NCBI GenBank assembly: GCA_941918925.1
Contig: OW799233.1
Location: 1,728,001-1,792,000, forward strand
From: Phyto melanocephala
Taxonomy: Eukaryota; Arthropoda; Insecta; Diptera; Rhinophoridae
DNA length: 64,000 nt
Direction: 5' to 3'
A model generated the notes under the pieces. It ran no database searches. It saw only the letters and a program-made list of their open reading frames with translations, and had not been told where the DNA came from. How positions within the stretch are numbered: position 1 is the stretch's first letter; each line of letters begins with the position of its first letter. Below are positions 22,896 to 34,600 of this stretch, in pieces. Position numbers and translations under genes: made by a program.

Positions 22896-23339
22896 ATATA
22901 TTATTTGTGTATGTATATTCGTAAATACAGTGCAATCGCGAAAAAAAAGCACCCTTTAATATGAACACTTTTGTTCATCCATTGACTGCTCTAAAATATG
23001 AATATGCGAGAGCTTTAAAACATGAACAACTTGCTATTGAACTTTTTTACGGATTTTTATCTAAACAGTGATGAAATCTTTGTAAACAGAGTTGTAGATT
23101 AATTCTGTTTGAACTAGGGATGTGTAAAAAATATCTATATTTAAGGAAAAAAATATTGATATAAATCGCCGATATTTCAAAAACCGATGTATCGATTCTT
23201 ATTTACGAGTATCGTTTTCAGTATCTTTTTCGAGCTCTATAAATTTTAGACTTTTTTCAACAATATTGGCTGGCATCACCGGATGCATTATATATTTTTT
23301 AACCATCAGTTTTTTTAGGGCGTCTAGCTCAGCCATTCC

Positions 23340-23640
23340 ATTTCATTTTAAATTTAGTCCGTCAAATGACGCATTAATCATCTCCTTCGTCCACTTTAGG
23401 GCTACTTGTAAAAAACGCTTTTATGAAAAAGGTTGAAGAAAAAATAAAAAAAAAAATATTTGTCTTTCAATAGACACCATATTGGACCCAAGCTTCAAGC
23501 TTTTTCTTTTTATTTCTATAACAGCTGCATCAAATGCTATATTAAAAATAAGGGATATTATTCGCCCAAAACATAGTAAGAGGGAACAAGTTTCTCCCGC
23601 TTTGAGGTCTGCTTAAAGAAGCGGATTTACAGGGGATCAC
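23340..23640 (+). pseudogene. Possible hAT transposase remnant
   Basis: With frame changes, the plus strand reads ISFVHFRATCKKRF and then SIDTILDPSFKLFLFIS, followed by AASNAILKIRDIIRPKHS. The LDPxFK motif is characteristic of BED-type hAT transposases just before the dimerisation domain. Stops and frameshifts interrupt it and no termini were found. The call rests on one motif, so it is tentative. Confidence 0.3.
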
Positions 23641-24629
23641 ATAAAGCAAAGAGTACTTCTGATGTCCATATCCGATGAGTACTGGTTGATATAATAACAC
23701 TGTGCAAGAAATTGACACTGTTTTTCGTGTCAAGCTGGGCACCTAGCGTTTTAACATAATTCGGGTACGCTGAATCCAGTGATGCCCGCGGTTTTTTAAG
23801 ATTGGCTCTGGTTTTCGAGATATACCGCTATTTCGAAAATGGAGGAGGTTGCACAGCATATGTTCGCGTAACTCAAAAACGCTTTAGCTTATTGAAAAAA
23901 CTTAAAAAAACGAAACTCCACAATAAAATTTCCTTTAAGAAAAGTAAAACTTCTTTCTCATATCCGCAGTCGTTTTAGAAACATAATTTAAAAAAAATTA
24001 ATTTTTTTTATCAAAATTTCAAAATTTTTGTTTTTTAAAAATTTATAAAAAATTAAAAAATGCAGCTAGGCTTCTTATTTTTTTGCAGACATATAAAAAA
24101 CAAAGCTGCAAACAAAACAAGTCATAAGTGATTAAAATCTGTTATCAACTTTTGATTTTATTCACAAAATTCAAAAAATTTTAATTTATTTAAGAATTTC
24201 ATAAAACGCAATATTTTTATGGAAGCCCCCCTAAAGGATGGTGATAAAGGGAAAGTATAATTTGAGAAAATATTAATAACAAAAAACATTGCAGATCGGT
24301 CGTACATTTTATCCCCTAGGAGTGAATCCTAGGCCTAAGAAACAAATGATGGGAATGAAAAATAAAGTTGCGCTGGTCATACATTTGGCCCGTCTAGGGG
24401 TATCTCAGGCGCTGCAGTTGCAAAACTTAAGGCTAGGGTTCTACGCGTATTAAAAGCAAAGTTCCAAACAAAATAAGCTATAAGTGATGAAAGTCTGTCT
24501 ACAACTTTCGATTTTTTCAGAAAAGACGAAATTTTTTTATTTTTTATAATAACAAAACTTTTTTGGTTATTTTCATTTATTTTTGTTGTTAAATAGTTAA
24601 AGTTAAAGTTTTTATTTAGAAATTTATTC

Positions 24630-25990
24630 TTCTTCCTCCTGCAGATTCCAACATATATCCCCTAATAGCGAATCAAGTTGTTTGCCGCTATACCAATGTT
24701 CGAGCCTGGCTGTTACTTAGTGAAATCTCTCGCCATGTTTATCAGACTCTGCTGGTAATTGTTCATTAAATTTTTCGGCATGGTAATGCAAAAAAATGTA
24801 TTTTCAATGACATTCTAACGTTAAAGTTTTTAAATGCGGTTAGCATATTTTTGATAAAAATTTGCCATTTTCAGACCGATGATTTCCTAATACATTTTCT
24901 TTTACTGATTTCACACAATTCCAGGCCAATAGCTCGATATCATTCAATGCAACCTTAAATTGTTGGTCCTTCATAAGACAACGAATGTCCGGTCCATTAA
25001 GAATTCCTGTAAAATAAAAACATTATGATATGAAATATAAATCTAGTTTAATAAATTAGTTAGAGTTCATACCTTCTTTTACTTTCATGCCGCTTAATCG
25101 TAGAAAAATCCGGCGCAATTCGGTAAAAGCAACACCATCTGGGCTTAATGCTTTTATACAATTTTTTACAATACCCAGTTTGATGTGGAGTGAAGGAAGC
25201 AAAATCTTTTCAATCAGCACAAGTGGTAATTCAATAACATTATTTCTATGCAATATGCTTTCCTTACGTAAAGCACAATCCCATGTATTGCACTGGTCGA
25301 CATCGAAATGCGTATTCCATAAGCTCATGAAGCATATATTTTTAGTATAGCCTAAAAGCTAACACTTTTAAATCTGCGCATATTTTCCACTTGTGGTCTT
25401 CATATTTAATTAACTGTATTATTTTATTCATTGATGTTATCGGAATAGGACTTTTTAAATTAGAGACATGTAGCAAAACTGCTTTTAAGCTACCTGTGGA
25501 ATAATCAATGAATAAGCTCCAGTATCCAGCATTATATTCATTTTGCATTGTTAAAACCAAGCCGTGGATGTCAGTACAATACGCGATAGAATTATTCTCA
25601 ATAGATTTAAAAAAAGTCGTAAATCGTCTATGGCGATTGATAGCTCCGTATAATTGTACACCTGGTGCTAAAATATTAGCTCTTTTTAACTCTTTTGTCA
25701 AGAGAATGCTCTGTCTTTGAGATAATTTTAGACGCCGTGCCATTATATCCAGACGATCTTGCGTGATTTCATTGTGACTGCATGGAACCGTGATCCATGA
25801 AGGTTGATACATTGAAATAGCTGGTCCACCCGCTTCAACAGAATGAATTATTAAGGAAATATGTTCTGTTGGTATTTGGCTATCCGGAAGAGAAATTTCA
25901 GCAGAATGTGGCAGCGGAAATCGAGCATTTAAAAGTCGCCCATAATTATCAACAAGTTCTGGAAACCATCAATAAAATTTTTTTAAGTTA
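24630..25990 (-). pseudogene. Decayed copy of a repeated insect protein family of unknown function
   Basis: Minus strand, from about 25990 down. One frame runs through ISLPDSQIPTEHISLIIHS, MYQPSWITVPCSHNE, LYGAINRHRRFTTFF, YWSLFIDYSTGSLKAVLLH and KICADLKVLAF, ending at 25342. After a frameshift near 25340 it continues MSLWNTHFDVDQCNTWDC, KILLPSLHIKLGIVKN and GVAFTELRRIFLRLSGMKVK. An apparent intron (donor GGTATGAAC near 25070, acceptor TTTTACAG near 25013) then joins ILNGPDIRCLMKDQQ, LLAWNCVKSVKENVLGNHRS and SDKHGERFH, the last part broken by stops. I recognise the LPPLHIKLGLMK, FLGNHKAENY and DEHGERFHQD signatures from a hypothetical-protein family dispersed in many copies in insect and other animal genomes. 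Its biochemical role is unknown to me; I infer a transposon cargo or domesticated origin. Confidence 0.6.
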
Positions 25991-26239
25991 AGTTGCACCA
26001 AATTTATTTTACACCAACTTGAATATCTTGAAAATTTTGCTGTTCAAAAACATGAAGATAACTTAGAAAAATGTTTTCGTCATACACGAGTTAAGTCGGA
26101 GAAAGAAAGAAAATATTTTCTGAAAGCTTATGACTGGGAAAATCGATTGAGCAATGTACTGCTGTCCATCTGTCTGTATGTTGAAATCGTGACCAAGGGA
26201 AGCTGGTTTCAATCCCGCGTAGCCAAAAAAAAATTTTTT

Positions 26240-26432
26240 TAATTATTAATACATACATATATTAGAAAAAAATGTAGAAATTCAAAATCAAATATGGCAA
26301 TGGAAATAATATAGCAAAATGACGTATAACATTAATTCTGAAATCTAGGCTAAGTTAAGCTGTGGTCACTACACCTATGTACAAGATGATGAGGGTTATT
26401 ATCAGATTCGGCATGGCGAAATATAGCACTTA
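26240..26432 (-). mobile_element. Family B 5'-end fragment
   Basis: Reversed, it reads CAAGTAAGTGCTATATTTCG, a damaged hairpin, AATCTGATAATAACCCTCAT and CTTGTACATAGG, then the family B inner segment down to the TTATTTCC block. It confirms the uninterrupted family B target sequence into which the hAT element inserted at 11478. Confidence 0.65.
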
Positions 26433-26794
26433 CTTGTTTTTTTTTTTATTTTTATAAAACTACAAAAATATTTATGGTTAATTTTCTAAATCTAGATAAG
26501 ATCTTCTTAATTGTTGACTTAAACTCGTTACACAAACTACGTAAATTTTTTTAGAGCATATTTATGTACGAAAAAACAACAAATACTGAACAGAAAATAA
26601 AATACATAACATTTTAATTTTCCTCATAAATTATTCATACACAACAAAATTCTTAAACACAGTAATGTTCTGTATAGTTCCCCCCAAAAAACTTCATTAC
26701 CAATTTAAGCATTTCCATGGATGCAATGTGGTAAGGAAATGAAGTCTGCTTACAAAATTCAAAAACTTTTTGATGATACAGAATGGACGGTCAC

Positions 26795-27058
26795 CGAAGC
26801 TATCGACCACATCGTAGCTTAGCGTATCCTAGATTTCACATTTAATGTTATATGCCATTTTGCTTTGGTACTTTTGACGCGCTCTTTGTTTTTTTTTTTT
26901 TTTTTTTTACAAATGTATTCAATTAGTTGATATCCATATTGATGGGGTTAAGAAAAAATTTACACACCATTTTGTTAAACTGCCATCTTGTTCTGTTTTT
27001 CATAGTTTACTGTATACCTACTACAGTTTAATTTGTTTCTTTTGGTACCAATAATCAT
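26795..27058 (+). mobile_element. Family B fragment adjoining the LINE tail
   Basis: CATCGTAGCTTAGCGTATCC, ATGCCATTTTGCTTTGG, TTGATGGGGTTAAG and GCCATCTTG follow the order seen at 14070-14260. The sequence stops where the T-rich reversed LINE tail (TTTATTTATTTATTTATT, about 27060-27083) begins, consistent with LINE insertion into family B. Confidence 0.55.
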
Positions 27059-27396
27059 TTATTTTTTTATTTATTTATTTATTAAAACTTATTAATTTTA
27101 TCAATATCGTTAACAGTGTTATGAGAATTAACATATAGTATTACAACCGGTCATAATCGGTCGAATACACATTTTGTAAATAAGTACCTTGTTCTAATTA
27201 TTAACTTCGGCTAATTAATTATCTTCGGCTAATTAATTGCCTTCTCAAAAATGAATTAAAAAGCTTTTTGTCATGTTAACTCCTAAATATTTCATTTCGT
27301 CCCTCAATAGAATAATGGTTCCCCTAGACGATAAATATCTAGTAGGAAAGCGTTCTCGCGATTTGTTGAATGGAAATATAATTGCTTGAGTTTTTT

Positions 27397-27936
27397 ATAC
27401 CCTTCACCTGTGGTGCACAAGGGTATATACATATAGCTTTGTCATTCCGTTTGTAATTTCTACAATTTTTATTTCCGACCCCATAAAGTATATATTTTCT
27501 GAAAGCTTATGAATAGAGGAGTCGATTAAGCCCTGACCGTCTGTCCGTCTGCCCGTGTGTTGGTTGAAATCAACTTTTAGAAGCAACCACATGTTCCTCA
27601 GACCTGTGTATGGTATCAATTTTTTTGATATATCCGGGAATGAATCGCTATTGAAATTCAGCACAATCGCCCCATTTCTCTGAGATATGAGCAAAAACCA
27701 CGACCACCTCATTTTTTTCATAATTACAACAACAACATACATATATACTGGTTAGAGTAAACGTGGCATCGAATTCCAGCTCAACCAAAAATTTTTTTTT
27801 TATTTTATATATTATTTATATTTTTTTATTTTTTTTTTATATATTTTTTTTACATTTTTTTTTAAATTTTTTTATCTTTGTGAAGGGTATATAAGATTCG
27901 GCACGGCCGAATATAGCACTGTTACTTGTTTTTTTA
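27397..27936 (-). mobile_element. Family B element, short complete copy inside the LINE relic
   Basis: The left end is TATACCCTTCACCTGTGGTG. The core GTCTGTCCGTCTGCCCGTG lies at about 27540. The right end is GTGAAGGGTATATAAGATTC with hairpin ATTCGGC-ACG-GCCGAAT and TGTTACTTG. It is 540 bp long, with both termini preserved, and its 5' part is replaced by T-rich sequence. It post-dates the LINE it interrupts. Confidence 0.75.
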
Positions 27937-28089
27937 ATTTTTTTAAATTTTTTTTAATATTTTAAAATTTTTTTTTTAATTTTTTTAATTTTTTAAAAAA
28001 AATTTTTTTTTTGTTTTTTTTATTGTTGTTTTTTTTTTGTTTTTCATACATTTTTTTATTTTTTTTGTAATTTTTTTTTTTGAAACACA

Positions 28090-28255
28090 TGTACGTAAAC
28101 TCAATTTATAATTCTGCAATAGGATGTTTTGCATATGGATGTACGTATTTCATATAAAATGAATGGTGATACAAACAATTTTTATTGCACGAATACACGT
28201 TGTGAAGGGTATATAAGATTCGGCACGGCCGAATATAGCACTTTTACTTGTTTAT
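28090..28255 (-). mobile_element. Family B variant terminus
   Basis: TTGTGAAGGGTATATAAGAT, the hairpin (ATTCGGC-ACG-GCCGAAT) and ACTTTTACTTG. The preceding 110 bp (ATGAATGGTGATACAAACAA, then GCACGAATACACGTTG) recurs at 29505-29556 before another such terminus, defining a subfamily. Confidence 0.6.
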
Positions 28256-28811
28256 TTTTTTTTGTCATAGTACTTACGAATTAATTTAAGATTATTTTCC
28301 ATTCTCCTAATTATCGCATTTGACACTTTACAGCAACATATAATGGCGATGTCATCCGCCTCTTCTTAGAGTAACATCGGATGGAAATATCGAGTATAGT
28401 GTAGGGGATAATACTGATCATTGCGGCAAGCCCGCAGATACAACAAACGTACGTTTATCTAAAAAGCTTTTGATAAGTTTTTGTAGATAATTTGGAAAAT
28501 GCAACGTATTTAATTTATACACTAGTCCATCATGCCAGATTGAGTCAATAGCTTTTTCAATATCAAGAAAAACGATTCCAGTACTTTTTCGATTACTTTT
28601 ATTACATTCAAGAAAGTTTAAGTTGATATACAGTGGAGTGCTCTTTTCGAAAACCTAATTGTACTTGTTTTATGATATTATTGCAATATGAAAAATTTAA
28701 AAATCTGGTGTGAATAATTTTCTCGAACACTTTATCCAATAGACTTAGAAAACTATTTGGCCTATAGCCGGAGATACCAATAATCATAGGGATTGAAGGG
28801 GTAAATTTGTA

Positions 28812-29603
28812 TACCCTTCACCTGTGGTGCACAAGGGTGTTTATAGCTTTGTCATTCTGTTTGCAATTTCTACAATTTATATTTCCGACCCCATAAAGTA
28901 TATATTTTCTGAAAGCTTATGAATAGGGGAGTCGATTTCTGAGATATGAGCAAATAAACACGACTGCCTCGGTTTTTCCCCATATTTTTACCACCAAATT
29001 TAAAATTTTTCATCCATAGAATCATTTATAGGTTCCTTTGCTACTATTTGTAGATATAATATGCCTCTAGAGATATTCGTGGAAAATTTTGAATAAAGCG
29101 GGCTTTCATCAGTAAAGTTATAGGCAACATTTTTTAAATATAATATATTCCAAAAATTTACAAACGAAAATCAAATTTTTTCAGCTTCTACATAACCGAG
29201 AGGGTTAACATTGGTATCGTCTAAAAGGACTTGACTGGCGCAATATAAGCACTATAAAAAAATTAAAATTTATTTTTCGCAATTTTCAAGTGGCGGCCAA
29301 GGCCTTTCATTTGATACCCATATTAACTCTCTCGTTTGTCTAGTAGTTGAAAAAAATGGATTTGTTAGTTTTTCTTAGCAATAATTTGCGAGAATACTAC
29401 TTGTACTTTGCCGGTTTTAGCCGGCCGGTTTAGCCGGTTATACATATCGTCGTTCGTAAATTATTGTGTTCTATATGTATAGGTTATGTGTGTACGTATT
29501 TTATATGAGATGAATGGTGATACAAACAATTGTTATTGCATGACTACACGTTGTGAAGGGTATATAAGATTCGGCAAGGCCGAATATAGCACTGTTACTT
29601 GTT
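28812..29603 (-). mobile_element. Family B element, near-complete
   Basis: TATACCCTTCACCTGTGGTG at the left and the hairpin (ATTCGGC-AAG-GCCGAAT) then TGTTACTTG at the right. The interior runs ATTTCCGACCCCATAAAGT, GGGGAGTCGATT (with the GTCY core deleted), GAGATATGAGCAAATAAACA, GGCGGCCA and GGTATCGTCT. The subfamily marker shared with 28150-28200 lies just before the right terminus. Confidence 0.7.
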
Positions 29604-30621
29604 CACTGTGTGAAGGGTATAAAAATGCAAAAATTACTGTCATGTTCTATCATTTTCAAACTCAACTTGAATCCTTAAAAAATAATAAACTCATAAACTT
29701 CAAAAATACAAAGAGTAAAGTGAAGAAAAGTAACTTTTTGGTTACATCATTTTTTCAAAATTATAAATTCAAAAACTTAGATAATACAGAAATTATAAAG
29801 AAAAGAAAAAAAGTACCTTTTTGATTGCCTAGCATTCCCCATAATTGTCTAGTAACGTCAATGATTGCAGCACTTTTACCAATTACTGTTATCAATTTTA
29901 CCATTTTTCAACCACCTTAAAGTTCCAATTTCTTCTTAGTGGATATATACATACATCAGAAGAGAACCCATTGTTCAATTTGTATGTGTCTTGCTTTCTG
30001 TGTTTGGGCTATCCGATAATGAATTAGTCGGTTCCCATATTCCTCCTTACACATACATACATATGTATGTATGTATATAAAAGTTAACGTTCAATTCAAA
30101 TTTTCTCAAAAGTAAATATTTTGACATTGGCCCTTTATTACGACTATTTTAAATAAGCCCTCATAATTAAGTGTGATATTTTGAATTTAAATCAGCTGAT
30201 GTAAAACAATTATAAAAATGAATATTTTCGTTGGGCTAAATTAAAAAATTTTTTAATTCTAATCCATGAATTTATTAAATTTTGTTTGTTAAACAAAAAC
30301 AGCAGAGTCCTTAGCCGATCTTATTTGACGCCGCCAGTGATTTGTTATCAAAAATTAGCAACCGCGCTTAAATTTGGATGTCGGCCCGATAAAAATATAC
30401 AATGAACGGCAACGGCTTACAAAAACTATTGCGGCTTGGCTTAGCCGTTTAGCACAGGTCTCTGCTTATTAAATACGACAGCACAATAAACAAAGCGTAC
30501 AAAGTTCTATTATTATAAAACACTTTTTGTTTGAAAAGCAACAACAACATTTTTAAACCATTGTAAAATTTTAGAACAATATGACAATGTTACATGATAA
30601 GACACCTTGTGAATCACCCAA
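29604..30621. other. No gene recognised; repeat-edge DNA
   Basis: AT-rich, with a CATA/TATG microsatellite at 30051-30078. A less AT-biased patch at about 30300-30470 (GACGCCGCCAGTG, GGCAACGGCTTAC) contains no open frame of note. Confidence 0.4.
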
Positions 30622-30831
30622 TTATTTCGCAAGAGTCGCAGCCAAATCGTTACTCCGGCCGCCGTCAACGAAAACTATTCGTTGCCGTTTCTGGTTCATG
30701 GTGCAATCATTTATCAGGGTCTTCGGATCTGCTGATATCTCGCCAAACGTAGCGATATTAAAACTTGTCCTAATTTTTGATTTGTCGAAATGACGATTTA
30801 ACAAATAGTGATCTTGTGGCCCATTTTTCAT
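30622..30831 (-). CDS. Short unknown ORF with coding-like composition, probably a gene fragment
   Basis: The 69-codon minus-strand frame (MKNGPQDHYLLNRHF at the start, then FNIATFGEISADPK, NDCTMNQKRQRIVF, GGRSNDLAATLAK) has mixed amino-acid use and higher GC than its surroundings, so it resembles real protein sequence. A decayed relative lies at 2110-2240 (-). I do not recognise the family. It may be an exon remnant of a retrocopied or transposon-captured gene, or an exon of an unseen gene. The upstream ATG (30838 in another frame) and the stop directly after LAK give no splice evidence. Confidence 0.25.
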   Translation of the reverse strand: MKNGPQDHYLLNRHFDKSKIRTSFNIATFGEISADPKTLINDCTMNQKRQRIVFVDGGRSNDLAATLAK

Positions 30832-31695
30832 GAGCCATACATTTGTTTTGAGAATCGTTAAATTAAATACGAAAAAAAATAATTTTCTGGTGTTTTTATG
30901 TATACAATTTGAAAATTCATATGTATGCGAACAAATTGGTGGCTCGTCTTTTCTTATGTTAATTTTATAATTTTATTTTATTTTCAACAAAAGTAATATA
31001 AAAAGCCCCCAAAGGCCAAAAAATAACTATATTACAAAGAATATTCTTAAATATAAAACAATTTTTATTATTTCAAAAATTGGCTCCCCAGCCGAAAGAA
31101 AGAAAGTATCCCGAAAGCTTCCTACCACTTTTTTGTTTGTTACATTTCAAAAATTAAAAAGTGTTTTTAATAATAAACTTCACTAAAACTCCCCTCCGAA
31201 ACATAATACAATACGAACTTCTTAACACATTATTAAGAGATGTAAATTATATAAATGTTAATACACCATGTTGTACTTCTTTTGTACCTTCGTAAAATTC
31301 GTTGAATAATTGTATTTCTAACATGAAGACAATGTGAAATTCCTTGACGGTGAAGTATATTACACTATTAATATATAATTATATGCACATACAAATATAT
31401 GGATTTATAATATTTGTTTAATATAACCAAGGCATATCCGTAATTCGCACTTTCAGTTAGTTTAAAACAAATTTTAGCGATCTGAATCAAATTTATTTAT
31501 TAGGATTTATAAGACATTTTTAAAATTACAAATTGTAAAAAAAAGAAGCTTTGGCGATTTTTTACATTAAATTTGTCAAAATGGTTAAAATAAATTTGAC
31601 AACCCTGAAAATCATCATAGAATAAATATATATCGGCATCGTTGTTTCACTATTAAAAAAAATTAAGTTTTTAGAAAAAATATAAAACAAAAAAT
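30832..31695. other. Upstream region of the PNISR-like gene
   Basis: AT-rich DNA between the unknown fragment and the start codon at 31696. The 5' UTR and promoter must lie here (or begin here), but no TATA box or initiator could be assigned with confidence. Confidence 0.4.
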
Positions 31696-34600
31696 ATGTT
31701 TTCCGGTGGAGATTCAAGCGATGGAATTAATAGTTTGAATCAATTTGGTGCTTATGGTTTCGTTAATCAAATCGCTGTCTCGAACGCTATGGCTGCTGGT
31801 CAAAATATTGATTGGGCACAGTTGGCCCAGCAGTGGATTCAAATGCGAGATAATTCGGCTGTAGAACAAAAAAGTCAAAATAAAAGCTCAAGCATAGTAA
31901 TAGAACCAAGCTCCTGTAGCTCAAAATTTGAGGAAAAAGGCGAGGCTGACATGGACATGGATGATGAAGAACAACATAATGACGAAAAAACTACACAAAA
32001 GATGACCAACACCTCTACCCTACAAAACAATTTAAATCAGCCATGGTTTTTTGGGGAAGAAACGCCTCGGACAGCAACCTTCAGTCAATGGAATCCTTGG
32101 CCAAGTCATGATGTGTTGCCACAATCCATTACTCAACCCACTAACTCAACAGCTCATATTCCATCTCTATTAAATATAAACGTACCGAACCCAAACGAAA
32201 TTAGTGTAATGCCAGACACATCCAGGCAGCCAGAAAATGCCACAAATATGATGGACGCTGTAAAAAGGAAAGGCTTGCCGGCTTGGATAAGGTAATTTAT
32301 TTTTATTTCCATTTTTAGTTGTATCAAATTTTCTATCGAACAGAATTTTGCTTTCAATTGATTTCCTTTTCGGTTTTTAAGTAAATTATACCTACTAAGT
32401 TCTAACAACATCTAATAGTAGGTAATATATTAAATATATTATTAATAATATAGATAAATAAAACTCACAAAAGCGCTGATAAAAAAAAAAAAACAAACAT
32501 GTTATTCTGCATTTCTTAATTTTAGAGAGGGTTTGGAAAAAATGGAACGTGAAAAACAGAAGCAATTAGAAAAGGAACAACAAAATAAAGAAAAAATAAT
32601 TTCTTCTGATGAGGATAATAGTTCTGATAAACATATTGTAACCAAGCCCTTAAATTCTGTAAATGACAGTGTAAGTATCAAAAAACATTAACGGTCGATT
32701 GTATTAATATCATATATAAATATTAATGCAGGTTCTTACAATATTAAATGACGATAATACTGGTAATGAAGATTTACCCATTGCAATAGATGCAAATAAA
32801 GAGAGAGATAGTTTCTGGCAAAGGGACAACGAAGAACGAGAAACGGCTGATACATACAGTTCTTCTTTGGATAAATCATATGAACAAAAATTATCTGATT
32901 TGGTAAAGCACTTTCTAATGTGTCTACATATGTACATATTTTAAACAACATTGGTTATCATACAAAATCCCAAAACTTAAGTGTTTTAAAGAAATTGAAT
33001 TTTTTCTATTTTCTTTAAATTATACTCTAATAGATGACAGTTGTACGTCGAACATTAACTGAACTTTTGCTAGAAGTTACAAATGCTGAAATTTGCAAAA
33101 TTGCTGATGAAACTATCAAAATATTTAAATCTAAAGGTAAGTATTTATTTGTCGATACTAAGCAAGTTTTAGTTTCTTTTTCTCAGCTGACTGTTTAGTC
33201 TCCGTGTAAGTCAAATATTGTTAAAAGAAATATATCGATTTAAGCGTACATATTTCTGTTTTGTTTAAAACCCTATTATAATATATAATATAATGTACAT
33301 TTCACATATACAAATTAAAAGCGTCATCAGCACAAGTGATCCGCAAAAGCGCTTTATCTACCTTAACTAGCAAATTGGGTAAGTAATTTTTTCTGATTTT
33401 ATTGAACTACATTGCAATAAATATAAACACTAAACAGCCATTATTAGCTACTATTGTGAAAAGTATAAAAATTATTTAAAAATCCTACTGTTAATTAATA
33501 AAAAAAAAGTGACTACTTAAGCCCTAACTATAATGTGCATAACCTGAGAGCAAATTACGACATTCTATTACGAACGAAATTTTACTTGAACATTTGAGTA
33601 TGATGTGCTTTAATAGAGATTTTATTAAGAATTTTAAAATTTTGATCTTGTTTGAATTCCGTTATTTAACCCCTTGCTTTAGCAAGTGTACGAAACGTGT
33701 AATAGAATTTGTGATAATCCAAAATGTACTTAACAAAAATTTAGTTAGGTTTTAGTCAAATATAATTTTCTTATGCAAATAAGTTATTTGGTAAATTGAA
33801 AGTAGATTAAGCTTAATTATGCATTTTATAGTTAGGGTTTTATAACTAACAATTGAATGTAAATCTTTGGACATCTTGCAAATGACTGTAAAAATACATT
33901 TATATATCTTTGAAGCTAGGAAAAAAGGTCTTACGTCAGAATCAGCCTAAAGTAGCGGATATATGAGTAAAATATAGTAATAACGGCTTTGTCCCCTTCA
34001 ACACCCACAATATTGCTATGAAATTATAGGTCTTGACTAGTAAAGTACATTTAACTATTTAAAAATTCAAACCCAAAGATGGCCTTATAAATAATAAAGT
34101 GGTGTATAACATTAAATCTAGGATAATCTACGATGTGGTCCTTATAGCTTTGTACATGATGGTTAAGGATATTGTCAGATTCGACACGGCCGTATAGAGC
34201 ACCCTTACTTATTTAATAATTTTTCCGCTGAAGTATCAAATTAAAAGCAATTTTTGTTTTTAATTTTTTTTAGTTTTAAAGTTAAATTTTAATGAATTTT
34301 TCTTTGCGGCATGTTTTTTCTTCGAAAAACAGTATTTTTAAATTTAAATGAAATAAATTGAAAAAAAAACGTCTTGTCTACAATTTCTGTAAGATTTATT
34401 TTTGAAATGGTTTATGAGACATAAATAAGATTTTTATACAAACCAATTTTTTCCATTTCACTTTTTATAACTGTTTTTTTTTTTCAACCATTTAGACCTA
34501 AAAATTATGTGACTTAAATTTTTTTTTTGCATTGAGACTTCGCTAACGAAACTTATTTTTTTTAAACATACCTTCATATAACAAACTTCTTAGCGAATGA

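Larger units (their letters stand above)
27060..28805 (-). pseudogene. Jockey/CR1-like LINE reverse transcriptase relic, interrupted
   Basis: Minus strand. At about 28780-28300, with several frameshifts, one reads SLLDKVFEKIIHTRFL, VQLGFRKEHSTVYQL and STGIVFLDIE (the position of the first catalytic Asp block), then a decayed SAGLPQ-like block, matching RT motifs of jockey-clade LINEs. At about 27390-27250 the C-terminal part follows: QAIIFPFNKSRERFPTRYLS and EMKYLGVNMTKS. The 3' tail is seen reversed as TTTATTTATTTATTTATT at 27060-27083. A family B element (27397-27936) and a T-rich low-complexity block (27937-28090) lie inside. The FADD box and most of the EN domain are gone. Confidence 0.7.

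Noticed and set aside
22925..22990. pogo-like terminus (ACAGTGCAATCGCG)
   Set aside because: Only one such end is seen, no inverted partner or transposase nearby, and the motif is short.
26150..26230. tRNA-like 3' half (GGTTTCAATCCCGCGTAGCC followed by A-run)
   Set aside because: Only a T-loop-like stretch is present; no matching D-arm, anticodon stem or acceptor pairing could be drawn. It may be the relic of a tRNA-derived SINE, but nothing more supports it.
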